From Herpetosiphon geysericola (GTDB taxonomy: Bacteria; Chloroflexota; Chloroflexia; Chloroflexales; Herpetosiphonaceae): a stretch of 64,000 bases of DNA. The stretch is taken from NCBI RefSeq assembly GCF_001306135.1, contig NZ_LGKP01000013.1:113344-177343 (forward strand). Reading direction: 5' to 3'. Positions 52,155 through 60,638 of the stretch are shown here, piece by piece. Each line of letters opens with the position of its first letter. Positions within the stretch are counted from its first letter, which is position 1. Under the pieces are notes generated by a model. That model was not told the origin of the DNA, searched no databases, and worked only from the letters and a program-made list of their open reading frames with translations. The position numbers and the translations under genes were made by a program.

Positions 52155-54392
52155 ATGACCATAAGCGATCTCGACCAGTGTGCAACCGAACCCATTCATA
52201 TTCCGGGCATGATTCAAGCTCATGGTTTGTTGCTGGTGCTCAGCGAACCGGATTTTAAGATTCTGCAAATTAGCGCCAATAGTCTGGATTTTACTGGCTA
52301 TACGCCTGAACAACTGCTCAACCAATCATTAGAACTGCTGATTAGTAGCGACCAACTGGCGTATCTGCGTTCAGTTGTAGCCCACGAACAGCTTGATCAA
52401 AATCCGCTCTATCTTTGGACGGTTCCGTTGCAAGCCACGCAGAAGGTATGTGACGGGATTTTACATCGCCATCAGGATACACTTATTCTTGAATTCGAGC
52501 CTACGCTCACCAGCGCAACAGGCCCGCACGATGCTTACCGAATGGTACGGAGCATCGTTGCCCGTTTGCAACAAATTCCTGAGTTTCAGCCATTTTGCGC
52601 TGAAACCGTGCGCGCAGTGCGCCAACTGACTGGTTTTGATCGGGTGATGATCTATCAATTTGATGCTGATGGTCACGGGACGGTAATTGCCGAAGCCGTT
52701 GACCCCAGCCAAGAATCGTTTCTCGGCTTGCATTATCCTGCTTCGGATATTCCGCCCCAAGCGCGGGCCTTGTATCTACGCAATTGGCTGCGGCTCATTC
52801 CCGATGCGCGCTATATGCCAGTTGCGATTGTGGCCGTAGCAACGCCCGATCACCAGCCTCTAGATCTTAGTTATAGCGTTCTGCGCAGTGTCTCACCAGT
52901 GCATCGCGAGTATCTCGCCAATATGGGTGTGCGGGCCTCGATGTCGGTTTCATTGGTTTATGAAGGCCAGTTATGGGGCTTGATTGCCTGCCATCATGCC
53001 GAGCCGCATTATCTTTCGTGCACCCTGCGTTCTGCATGTGAGGTTTTGGGCCAGTCGGTATCGCTGGCGTTGACCAGCAAAGTTCATTATCACGATCATG
53101 CAGCCACCCAGCAGCTCGCGACGATTCAAACCAGCTTGTTGCAGCAGATGACGAGCGCCCAGCGCTGGATGGATGGCTTGGTTGCAGGTCAGCATACCCT
53201 ACTCGATTTAATTGCTGCTGGTGGGGTTGCGATTCATACCAACGATGAGTTGGTTGTGCTTGGCCAAACGCCTAGCACGCATCATATTCGGACAATTATT
53301 AGTTGGATTCGGGCGCAGCCAGCGACGATTGATGATGGCTATCATACTGCGTCGTTGGCAACCAAGCATCCGCCATTTGCGGCCTTGGCTGCGCTTGCAA
53401 GTGGCGTGTTGGCATTGCCCTTGGTTGGCGAGACCGATCACTATCTGCTCTGGTTTCGCCCAGAAGAAATTCAAACGATTACCTGGGCTGGCGAACCAAC
53501 CAAAGCAGTCACACTTGCCGACGATGGCATTCGGATTAGCCCACGCCAATCGTTTGCCCAATGGAAAGAGCAGCGAGCCTTGCATAGTGTTGCTTGGACA
53601 GATGCAGAACTGGCTGTTGCCAAAACAATCCGTGACACAATTCGAACGCTGCTGTTGCAACAAGCTACTGCGTTATCAACACTTAATCGCGCCTTGGAGC
53701 AAAGTAACGCCGAGCTTGATGCCTTTGCCTATAGCGCCTCACACGATTTAAAAGAACCGTTGCGCGGCATTCACACCTATGCTCATTTTCTGCTTGAAGA
53801 TTATGCAGATAAAGTTGATGCTGCTGGCCAAGCTAAGCTCCAAACCATGTTGCGTTTGACCCAACGCATGGATGCCTTGCTCGATTCGCTGCTGCATCAT
53901 TCCCGGCTTGGGCGGGTTGAATTGCAGTTTCAGCCAGTTAATTTGGCCAGTTTAATCCATGATGTCGCTGAAACCTTATTCATTCAGCCAGAAATGCTGG
54001 AAATTCGGATTCCTCGGCCATTGCCGATATTGTTTGCTGATCCGCTGCATCTGAGCGAGGTTGTGCAAAATCTGCTAAGCAATGCGCTGAAATATTCGCA
54101 AGCAGCCCATAAATGGGTTGAAATTAGCGCTACAGCGCTGCCCTTGGATGCAGATCAGCAGCCTTGGTATCGGATTGACGTCGAAGATAATGGGATTGGG
54201 ATTGCTGAAGCGCACTATGAAACGATCTTTCGGCTGTTCAAACGCTTACATGGGCGCGATCAGTTCGGTGGCGGCACAGGCGTTGGCCTGACTATTGCAA
54301 AGAAGATCATCGAGCGCCATGGTGGTATAGTAGCGGTGCAATCAACGCTCGGGAAGGGAACCATCTTCACCTTTACCATTCGTGGGGCCTAG
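52155..54392 (+). CDS. bacteriophytochrome sensor histidine kinase
   Basis: 745 residues: PAS_2 (about 10-110), GAF (130-310), PHY (320-500), HisKA and HATPase_c (510-745). The biliverdin-linking Cys sits in the N-terminal motif DQCATEPIHIPGMIQAHG, where true bacteriophytochromes have it. The GAF domain has HYPASDIPPQARALYLRNW and the conserved His in HREYLANMGVRASMSVSL. PHY has SPRQSFAQWKEQ. The kinase has ASHDLKEPLRGIH and DNGIGI, GGTGVGLTI. A red/far-red photosensor kinase. No haem oxygenase gene for biliverdin is in the window. The regulator gene starts right after. Confidence 0.95.
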   Translation: MTISDLDQCATEPIHIPGMIQAHGLLLVLSEPDFKILQISANSLDFTGYTPEQLLNQSLELLISSDQLAYLRSVVAHEQLDQNPLYLWTVPLQATQKVCDGILHRHQDTLILEFEPTLTSATGPHDAYRMVRSIVARLQQIPEFQPFCAETVRAVRQLTGFDRVMIYQFDADGHGTVIAEAVDPSQESFLGLHYPASDIPPQARALYLRNWLRLIPDARYMPVAIVAVATPDHQPLDLSYSVLRSVSPVHREYLANMGVRASMSVSLVYEGQLWGLIACHHAEPHYLSCTLRSACEVLGQSVSLALTSKVHYHDHAATQQLATIQTSLLQQMTSAQRWMDGLVAGQHTLLDLIAAGGVAIHTNDELVVLGQTPSTHHIRTIISWIRAQPATIDDGYHTASLATKHPPFAALAALASGVLALPLVGETDHYLLWFRPEEIQTITWAGEPTKAVTLADDGIRISPRQSFAQWKEQRALHSVAWTDAELAVAKTIRDTIRTLLLQQATALSTLNRALEQSNAELDAFAYSASHDLKEPLRGIHTYAHFLLEDYADKVDAAGQAKLQTMLRLTQRMDALLDSLLHHSRLGRVELQFQPVNLASLIHDVAETLFIQPEMLEIRIPRPLPILFADPLHLSEVVQNLLSNALKYSQAAHKWVEISATALPLDADQQPWYRIDVEDNGIGIAEAHYETIFRLFKRLHGRDQFGGGTGVGLTIAKKIIERHGGIVAVQSTLGKGTIFTFTIRGA

Positions 54393-54393
54393 G

Positions 54394-54840
54394 ATGTATC
54401 AAACATTACGCAAACGCCAACTCTTAGTCATTGATGATAGTGATGAAGACTGTGCTCTGATTGAGCGCAGTTTTTCGCGTTTTAATCCAACGCTGGAGAT
54501 TGTGCGTTGTTACGATGGCGATCAAGCACTGCATTTGTTACACGAAACATCGGTGACGCTGCCACGCAGTTCGTTGCCCGACCTGATTCTCTTGGATTTG
54601 AATCTGCCTGCAATGGATGGGTTTACGGTTCTAGCTCAGATCAAAACCTCACCAGTGTTGCGCCAAATTCCGGTTGTTATCCTTACTACATCAGCTAATC
54701 CCGATGCAATCACCCGTTGCTATCAGGATGGAGCCAATAGCTATCTGGTTAAATCGCTTAATGTCGCAGGCTTTCAACAGACGATGCATGTTCTCTATCG
54801 GTATTGGTTTGAGGTCGTGTGTCATCCTTATGGACGGTAA
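54394..54840 (+). CDS. single-domain response regulator (Rcp1-like)
   Basis: 148 residues from the ATG at 54394, one base after the phytochrome stop. A single receiver domain: LLVIDDSDEDCALIERSF, acceptor Asp in LILLDLNLPAMDGF, Thr in VVILTTSANPD, and Lys in SYLVKSLNV. The extended phospho-site loop and acidic cluster match the Rcp-type regulators that follow cyanobacterial and bacterial phytochromes. No output domain, so it probably relays phosphate to another protein, for example the next gene product or a motility component. Confidence 0.93.
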   Translation: MYQTLRKRQLLVIDDSDEDCALIERSFSRFNPTLEIVRCYDGDQALHLLHETSVTLPRSSLPDLILLDLNLPAMDGFTVLAQIKTSPVLRQIPVVILTTSANPDAITRCYQDGANSYLVKSLNVAGFQQTMHVLYRYWFEVVCHPYGR

Positions 54841-54843
54841 TGA

Positions 54844-56541
54844 ATGCTCGATTCATATGCTTGGACTATTTTGATTCTTGATGATCAGGAGGCTGATCGC
54901 TATCGCTATCGACGCCTAATTCAGCGCGATCAGGCCGCAACCTATCGGGTACTCGAAGCCGAAACTGCTGACCAAGCGCGGCAGATTTGGCAAACAACCG
55001 CCTTGGATGTGCTAATTCTTGATTATTCGCTGCCACCTACCGATGGCTTGCAAGTGTTGATCGAGATTCTTGCCTATCCCCACGATCATGAAGTAGCCTG
55101 CATTATGCTGACTGGGGTTGGCAATGAACAGGTTGCGGTCGAGGCCATGAAGCATGGCGCCTACGACTACGTTGTCAAATCGACGGCCCTTGATCAGACC
55201 TTTATGATTACGCTCCAAAAAACGATCGAGCGGGTTCAGTTGCGCCGCCAGATTGTGGCCCAGCAAGCGGCGTTGCAGGCAACCAACCAACAATTGCGCG
55301 CAGCATTGATCACCCAAGCGCGCACCGAGGCCCAAGCAACATGTTTGGCCGAAATTGGCATGCTTCTGTATCGCTTGCAAACCGACCCGGCGAGCATTAC
55401 TGGGGTGTTGGAACGGATTATTCAGACGCTTGGCCAAGGTTGGCTTTGTTTTGTGGCCTTGCTTGACCGTGATGAGCAATGGTTGCCTGAACTTGCGCTG
55501 GCGAGTGCGCCCGATTGTGCAGCGCTTGGCGCGCAAATAATGCATGCCTATGCAAGCGATCCTCATGTTCAGCGCTGTTTAACCCAGATTATTCTGGCCG
55601 CAGATAGTCTGGAATTTGCCCAACTTGTCAGTACAACCACGCTCTTTCCCGTTGATGGCGGAAGCCAACTGTTTGCCTTGCAATCAGCCCATCATTGTTA
55701 TGGAATCTTTGGCATTTATCAATCAGTAGCGATCGAGTCTGCGGCAATTGATCCCCAGTTTCTGCAAGAGATTTGCTTGCGCCTGACCAATGCATTCGAG
55801 CATGCTGCGCTTTATCGCGATGCCCAAACCGCAATTGCCGATCGCGAAGCTTTTTTATCGATCGCGTCGCACGAACTCAAAAATCCTTTGGCTGGCTTAC
55901 TTGGACGCACTCAATTATTACAACGCCGTATGGCCCGCTCAGCACCACTCGCCCAGATGCAAGCTGATCTGACGATGATTCTTGAACAAGGCAATCGGCT
56001 GAATACGTTGCTAAGCGAGTTGCTGGATATTTCGCGCCTGACGGAAGGCCAACTTGAAATTCAGCGCCAACCAGTCGACATTGGCTCGTTGCTTGATGAT
56101 GTGCTGCTTGCGATCCAAGCAATGACCACCCGTCATCATATCGTTCAAGTTTCAGCGCCTGGCTCAATGATGGTCTATGGCGATGCCCGACGCTTAGAGC
56201 AGGTGTTGATGAATTTACTGCAAAATGCGGTTAAATATAGCCCCGACGGGGGCACCATTACGGTCGAGGCAACCATGCTCGCCCACGAGGTCAGCATCCA
56301 AATTCACGATCAAGGGATTGGGATTCCCAAAACAGCCTTGCCCCATGTGTTCAAACGCTTTTATCGTGTGCCATCAGCGCGCATGCAGATGATCTCTGGC
56401 TCTGGGATTGGCTTGTATGTGGTGAAAGAAATTGTGGCGGCTCACGGCGGCAGTATTGAGATCGAATCCCACGAAGGCATCGGCAGTTGCTTTACGATTC
56501 GGATTCCAACCATGAGTTCTGAACTACCAACAACGGAGTAG
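54844..56541 (+). CDS. hybrid response regulator-histidine kinase
   Basis: 565 residues. A receiver domain comes first (ILILDDQEADRYRYRRLI, Asp in VLILDYSLPPTDGL, Thr in IMLTGVG, Lys in DYVVKST), then a coiled coil (QLRRQIVAQQAALQATNQQL), a GAF-like middle at about 165-330, and HisKA plus HATPase_c with SIASHELKNPLAGLLGR, NLLQNAVKYSPDGG, DQGIGIPK and GSGIGLYVVKEI. No membrane segment. The gene starts 3 bases past the Rcp-type gene. Receiver-first kinases are usually switched by an upstream phosphorelay, so a phytochrome input is likely. Confidence 0.92.
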   Translation: MLDSYAWTILILDDQEADRYRYRRLIQRDQAATYRVLEAETADQARQIWQTTALDVLILDYSLPPTDGLQVLIEILAYPHDHEVACIMLTGVGNEQVAVEAMKHGAYDYVVKSTALDQTFMITLQKTIERVQLRRQIVAQQAALQATNQQLRAALITQARTEAQATCLAEIGMLLYRLQTDPASITGVLERIIQTLGQGWLCFVALLDRDEQWLPELALASAPDCAALGAQIMHAYASDPHVQRCLTQIILAADSLEFAQLVSTTTLFPVDGGSQLFALQSAHHCYGIFGIYQSVAIESAAIDPQFLQEICLRLTNAFEHAALYRDAQTAIADREAFLSIASHELKNPLAGLLGRTQLLQRRMARSAPLAQMQADLTMILEQGNRLNTLLSELLDISRLTEGQLEIQRQPVDIGSLLDDVLLAIQAMTTRHHIVQVSAPGSMMVYGDARRLEQVLMNLLQNAVKYSPDGGTITVEATMLAHEVSIQIHDQGIGIPKTALPHVFKRFYRVPSARMQMISGSGIGLYVVKEIVAAHGGSIEIESHEGIGSCFTIRIPTMSSELPTTE

Positions 56542-56681
56542 AATCACGCAACGCACTGCTAACTCCAGCTCATTACGCATTGCTCCGAGGCATTGCTGTG
56601 TTCAGTCTTGTTCTGATGCTGATAATGCTTCGTTGTGCGATCCTTTTTCAGTTTGAGTAACTATGATTTTATTTAATCATG

Positions 56682-56719
56682 CTTAGTGGGAGCACTTAAT
56701 TAGAAGTGCTCCCACTAAG
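56682..56719. terminator. bidirectional terminator hairpin
   Basis: CTTAGTGGGAGCACTT (56682-56697) and its exact complement (56704-56719) form a 16-bp stem with a 6-base loop between the convergent stops at 56541 and 56730. Confidence 0.82.
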
Positions 56720-56729
56720 CCGTTATTCA

Positions 56730-57188
56730 CTATTGCACAAAGGCGCAGGATGTGGCCGTAGTGACTCCGGGTTGCATATCATCGCTTGAAGTATTATTAT
56801 CTATTTCGCAGTAAATATTGGTTGAACCATTGGCGGTGATTGTAAAATAATATCTTTCCCCCCAATCAGCATAGGCAAAAACATCTACATACAATTGCTC
56901 ACCTGAAGCTACTTGCGAAAACAGATATTTGGTGACGCAATTATTGATTGCCCCGTAGCCTGCCCATGTGTTCCACTGAACAGGTGCAGTTGCACCCCAA
57001 TAAATGTCATGGCTCATCGCTGAGGCGATACAATAGGTGGCATAAATATCGCCACCATAGCGATTGAAGCGCATATAGGTCATCACTGGTGCTGCCTCGG
57101 GGGCGGCAGCGGCTGCTTGCGGTTGGGGAACGATCAAGGCACTGAAAACCAGCAACAATGCAGCCAACATCGATAACAATTTCTTCAT
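56730..57188 (-). CDS. small secreted protein of unknown function
   Basis: 152 residues from the ATG at 57188, behind GAGGAGGAACCTAGA; the frame opens back to 57290. Signal peptide MKKLLSMLAALLLVFSALIVPQPQAAAAA. The mature part of about 125 residues is rich in Tyr, Trp, Ala, Asn and Thr, with four Cys (YCIAS, NNCVTK, IYCEI, TSCAF) that could make two disulphides. No family recognised. Confidence 0.65.
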   Translation of the reverse strand: MKKLLSMLAALLLVFSALIVPQPQAAAAAPEAAPVMTYMRFNRYGGDIYATYCIASAMSHDIYWGATAPVQWNTWAGYGAINNCVTKYLFSQVASGEQLYVDVFAYADWGERYYFTITANGSTNIYCEIDNNTSSDDMQPGVTTATSCAFVQ

Positions 57189-57331
57189 TCTAGGTTCCTC
57201 CTCAATAAATCGAGCGGATTCGATCACTGGTGGATATTCTGCGCGGCCTTGCATTGCCCATAGTATAAAATGCGCAGGCTTTGAACCCAATCAGGGATAA
57301 CCCTGTAAAACATTAATGTGCAATCGGCAAG

Positions 57332-57538
57332 CTATTTTAAAAGCTCAAGCAGCAATTGGACGCGGCCATCGACGGCAAATGTCCTATAGGCAAGCGTTAG
57401 GTATTGTTCAACGGTCTTAATCGCGATACTCATGGTGTTGGCAATCTCTTTATTTGATTTGCCCTCCAACAGCAACATGACGACTGCTCGAACTTGTGGT
57501 GTGAGTTGCAAGAGCTTGGTTTGGGTCGTGGTTTTCAT
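57332..57538 (-). CDS. stand-alone LuxR-type DNA-binding domain protein
   Basis: 68 residues from the ATG at 57538, behind GGAAGGA; the frame extends to 57613. It is only the LuxR_C helix-turn-helix: LTPQVRAVVMLLLEGKSNKEIANTMSIAIKTVEQYLTLAYRTFAV, close to the consensus LTxRExxVLxLxAxGxSNKEIAxxLxISxxTVKxHLxxIyxKLxV but with EQY where EVH or KxH is usual. No sensor domain. It precedes the secreted protein gene at 56730 on the same strand and probably regulates it or its neighbours. Confidence 0.75.
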   Translation of the reverse strand: MKTTTQTKLLQLTPQVRAVVMLLLEGKSNKEIANTMSIAIKTVEQYLTLAYRTFAVDGRVQLLLELLK

Positions 57539-57745
57539 GCTGGCATCCTTCCTGAAGCGAATGCCATTGCGCAATGGGTAAAAACTCATTAATGAGTTAG
57601 CGTGATTAATCACCCTAAGCTTAGGCCAATAAATCCAATCAGCCTTTGACGATCATCAAATCTCATGTCAAAATTGCAGTCAAATCATCGCAAACGTATG
57701 CAGGACACATGGATTGGTCTAGATCTATAGGCAAAGGAGCTAGCC

Positions 57746-58900
57746 TTGGGTGAAAAACGATCACTGCTTCAACGCAATGATGGATTTATCAACTATGCTG
57801 AGGTATTCGACTATTTTCTGCGCAGTAAGTGGAAACCACGAACGATTATTGACTTGGCAGAAGCGCTAGGGGTTAAGCCACAAACAATTTACAATTGGAA
57901 GAATAATTCGACTGTACCCAACGAACGAGTTGTGCTCGATACCATTGGCAAAGTCTTTGCACTTTCGGCAATTGAAATCGAAGCCTTGATTCTTGCAACT
58001 GGGAAAGTTCCAAAGCCCCAACAGTATTCAATTAGCGAAGTCATCGAGTATCTCCAAGGCTTCGAGCAGCAGTTGCATCACGTTCAAACTCCAACCCTCA
58101 AGCAACTGCCACAAAGCCCAACGAACCCGCCAGAAAAAACTGCCTTGCAGCAGCGCAGGCCTGGCGGCCAAAAAGTACGGCTGGCAAGCGCTCAACTGCT
58201 GATCCTTTGGCTTTTGTATCTGTCGATTGATGGCTTCGTCTTTCGACCGAAAATGGCTGCTGCACTGCCCTCGATTGATGATCCACAGCTGGTGCTGGCA
58301 AACGCCCAACAATGGAAGAGTCTCTTTCACGACGCATTTGATGATAATCGCCATGGATGGGTGGTTGGCACACGCGGCGATTCATCTGCCAGCCTTGTAT
58401 CTGAAATAACTGATGGGCGCTATGTATTGACAGCAACCGCCTTAAGAGCTGAAGGTGCGCTCGCGTGGGATACCCAAACGCTTGTTCCTGCGGTTGGTAA
58501 TTTCTATGTCACCTTTGATCTGCAACAGCTCAAAGGTGATCCTGATAACGATGCAGGCATTGCGCTACGGATGCGTGGCAACATTAATCACGAAGATAGT
58601 TACTTTGTGTATCTCAAACAACCATCAAAGCGCATGGTGATGCGGAAGTTACACAAGGATTTAAATACATTGAGCGATATTATCCTCAGTGATATATACC
58701 GTGATTTGCCGAATAAGTTTGAAATTATTGCCTATGATAGCTATTTCTGGATCTATATGAATGGAACGTTTGTCGCAAAAGTGTTCGATGATGCCATAGC
58801 CGAGGGAACAATCAATTTTATGATGCGCCTGCCGTTGCAAGGCTCTACTGCAACCTATGCCTATGATAATTTTGAAGTTCGTATGCCAGTGCAAAATTGA
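57746..58900 (+). CDS. HTH regulator with membrane segment and exterior jelly-roll-like domain
   Basis: 384 residues from a TTG at 57746, behind AAAGGAG at good spacing. A helix-turn-helix lies in LAEALGVKPQTIYNWKNNSTVPNERV at about residues 30-55. One membrane segment, LLILWLLYLSIDGFVF, lies at about 152-167. The last 190 residues form a beta-rich domain (FHDAFDDNRHGWVVG, FYVTFDLQQLKG, DAGIALRMRG, SYFVYLKQP, KFEIIAYDSYFWIYMNG, YAYDNFEVRM) resembling LamG/DUF1080-type carbohydrate-binding folds. A one-component sensor of an exterior ligand is likely. Divergent from the LuxR-type gene. Confidence 0.78.
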   Translation: MGEKRSLLQRNDGFINYAEVFDYFLRSKWKPRTIIDLAEALGVKPQTIYNWKNNSTVPNERVVLDTIGKVFALSAIEIEALILATGKVPKPQQYSISEVIEYLQGFEQQLHHVQTPTLKQLPQSPTNPPEKTALQQRRPGGQKVRLASAQLLILWLLYLSIDGFVFRPKMAAALPSIDDPQLVLANAQQWKSLFHDAFDDNRHGWVVGTRGDSSASLVSEITDGRYVLTATALRAEGALAWDTQTLVPAVGNFYVTFDLQQLKGDPDNDAGIALRMRGNINHEDSYFVYLKQPSKRMVMRKLHKDLNTLSDIILSDIYRDLPNKFEIIAYDSYFWIYMNGTFVAKVFDDAIAEGTINFMMRLPLQGSTATYAYDNFEVRMPVQN

Positions 58901-58956
58901 AGCAGCCATACGCCGAAAGAATGCTAATGAGCTATTATTGTTATCTGCCGTATACC

Positions 58957-58987
58957 AAAAGCCCCTCGCCATAAACGAGAGGCTTTT
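58957..58987 (+). terminator. rho-independent terminator
   Basis: AAAAGCCCCTCG and CGAGAGGCTTTTTT pair with one mismatch around a short loop and run straight into a T-tract. It ends the HTH-sensor gene and could also serve the convergent VOC gene. Confidence 0.82.
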
Positions 58988-59012
58988 TTAATGGTTTTTT
59001 GCGAATTACCGT

Positions 59013-59459
59013 TTAGGCGACATCAAAGCTCCATGTAACCCCAAAGCGATCGGTCAGCATTCCAAAGAGCTGCGCCCAGGGCGATTGGGCGATTGGCTCG
59101 ATGATCGTTGCCTCAACTGCCAGTTGCTGCCACAGTTCCAACAATTCGTTAGGCTGCTCGCCGCGCAAGGCAATAAAGAATGGTGCTTGGGTGATCGTCA
59201 TGCCATGTTCGCGGTAGGTTGTAGGCTGCGTTGCTGGAGCCGCTTCTGGAGTTGGGACATCGTAGGCCATCAGCTGAAAGCCGCTATCGGCAACGACTTG
59301 GCCCCACACAACCTGATTGGCAAGCGGTGTTGCTTGCGGTGCACCAAAATCGCCGTAGGTTCGCACTATCAGCGTGCCGCCAAATACAGCCTGATAAAAT
59401 TCGAGCGCTTGGCGAGCGTTGCCATGAAAGTTCAAATGGGTAATTGCGGTGATTGACAT
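59013..59459 (-). CDS. VOC-family protein (PhnB/3-demethylubiquinone-type)
   Basis: 148 residues from the ATG at 59459, behind CAAGGAGC. Begins SITAITHLNFHGNARQALEFYQAVFGG and contains VVADSGFQLMAYDVP and WQQLAVEATIIEPIAQSPWAQLFGMLTDRFGVTWSFDVA, the C-terminal pattern of PhnB-like VOC proteins. These small proteins pair two beta-alpha-beta-beta units; many have lost the metal site. Divergent from a WYL regulator across 121 bases. Confidence 0.85.
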   Translation of the reverse strand: MSITAITHLNFHGNARQALEFYQAVFGGTLIVRTYGDFGAPQATPLANQVVWGQVVADSGFQLMAYDVPTPEAAPATQPTTYREHGMTITQAPFFIALRGEQPNELLELWQQLAVEATIIEPIAQSPWAQLFGMLTDRFGVTWSFDVA

Positions 59460-59580
59460 CGGATGGCTCCTTGCTTGATGATTGCTGAAATGAGCAGCGA
59501 CAGCACAACAACTGCTATCTACCAAGGAGTATAGAGTATGATTAGGTCAGAATCAGTCCTAATTAATGAAAGATACGTGT

Positions 59581-60531
59581 ATGTATAGTCCAACCACCCG
59601 TTTATTGACGATCCTCGAATTATTGCAATCGCATCGCCAGCTGAGTGGTTCGCAATTGGCCAGTCGGCTCGAAATTAGCCCGCGCTCAATCCGCCGCTAT
59701 ATTGTGATGTTGCAGGATATGGGGATTCCAATTGAGGCCGAGCGTGGCCCAGATGGGGCCTACTATCTCGGTCGCGGGGTTAAACTGCCGCCGCTGATGA
59801 TCAACAATCAAGAAGCAAGCGCCTTGGTGCTGGGCTTACTCGTGCTTCAGGCCTTTCACTTTCCTGTTGAGCTGGTGGCCATCGAGGGTGCGCTCGCCAA
59901 GCTTGAGCGGGTTATGCCCGAAGCGCTCTTGGAGCAGGTGCGAGCCTTGCAAGCAGCGCTAAGTTTTAATGTTGTGGCTTCACCAACTACATTGCAGCCG
60001 AGCATAGTTGCGCGCTTGAGTTTAGCGGTGCATAAATGCCAATCGCTCAGCATGCGCTATATGTCACTCAGCGGAACTGAATCAACCAGACTGTTTGACG
60101 CATATGGAATTGTGTATTATCAAGGTTTTTGGTATGCGGTGGGTTTTTGCCATACACGCCGCGATCTACGCACCTTTCGGCTTGATCGGATCAGCGAGCT
60201 ACAAGCAACAGATCATACATTCGATCAACCTGAGGGTTTTGATCCTATCCAGCATGTGCATAACGCCTTTGCCACCATGCCCGGCCAGTATCCAGTTGAG
60301 ATTTTGCTTGAAACCAGTATGAGCCACGTACAGCAGGTGTTGCCGCCAGCTGCTGGCAGCTTTGAAGCAACCCCGGCAGGCATTCTTTGGCGGCGTGAGG
60401 TCGCTGATTTATGGCCCACCGCATTATTGCTGCTCAAGTTCGATTTTCCTGTGATTATCCGTCAGCCACCAGAGCTACGGACGATTATGCAGCAACTTGC
60501 AGCCAAAGCGTTGCGTTTATCCGAAGAATAG
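59581..60531 (+). CDS. YafY-type HTH/WYL transcriptional regulator
   Basis: 316 residues. The N-terminal winged helix is visible in RLLTILELLQSHRQLSGSQLASRLEISPRSIRRYIVMLQDMGIPIEAERGPDGAYYL. The WYL-type domain follows with SLSMRYMSLSGTESTRLFDAYGIVYYQGFWYAVGFCHTRRDLRTFRLDRISELQ, including the WYA variant of the W-Y-L motif, and a WCX-like C-terminal extension. It probably controls the divergent VOC gene. Its ribosome site is weak (GAAAGA). Confidence 0.88.
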   Translation: MYSPTTRLLTILELLQSHRQLSGSQLASRLEISPRSIRRYIVMLQDMGIPIEAERGPDGAYYLGRGVKLPPLMINNQEASALVLGLLVLQAFHFPVELVAIEGALAKLERVMPEALLEQVRALQAALSFNVVASPTTLQPSIVARLSLAVHKCQSLSMRYMSLSGTESTRLFDAYGIVYYQGFWYAVGFCHTRRDLRTFRLDRISELQATDHTFDQPEGFDPIQHVHNAFATMPGQYPVEILLETSMSHVQQVLPPAAGSFEATPAGILWRREVADLWPTALLLLKFDFPVIIRQPPELRTIMQQLAAKALRLSEE

Positions 60532-60638
60532 GCTTGGCAAGCCCTGAAATAGCCTGCGCGGTTTGGCTCAAACCGTTTGGGCAATTGGATTGATTACTTT
60601 ATAATAGGTGTATTGATCGTTCTGTTAGGGGAGAACTT

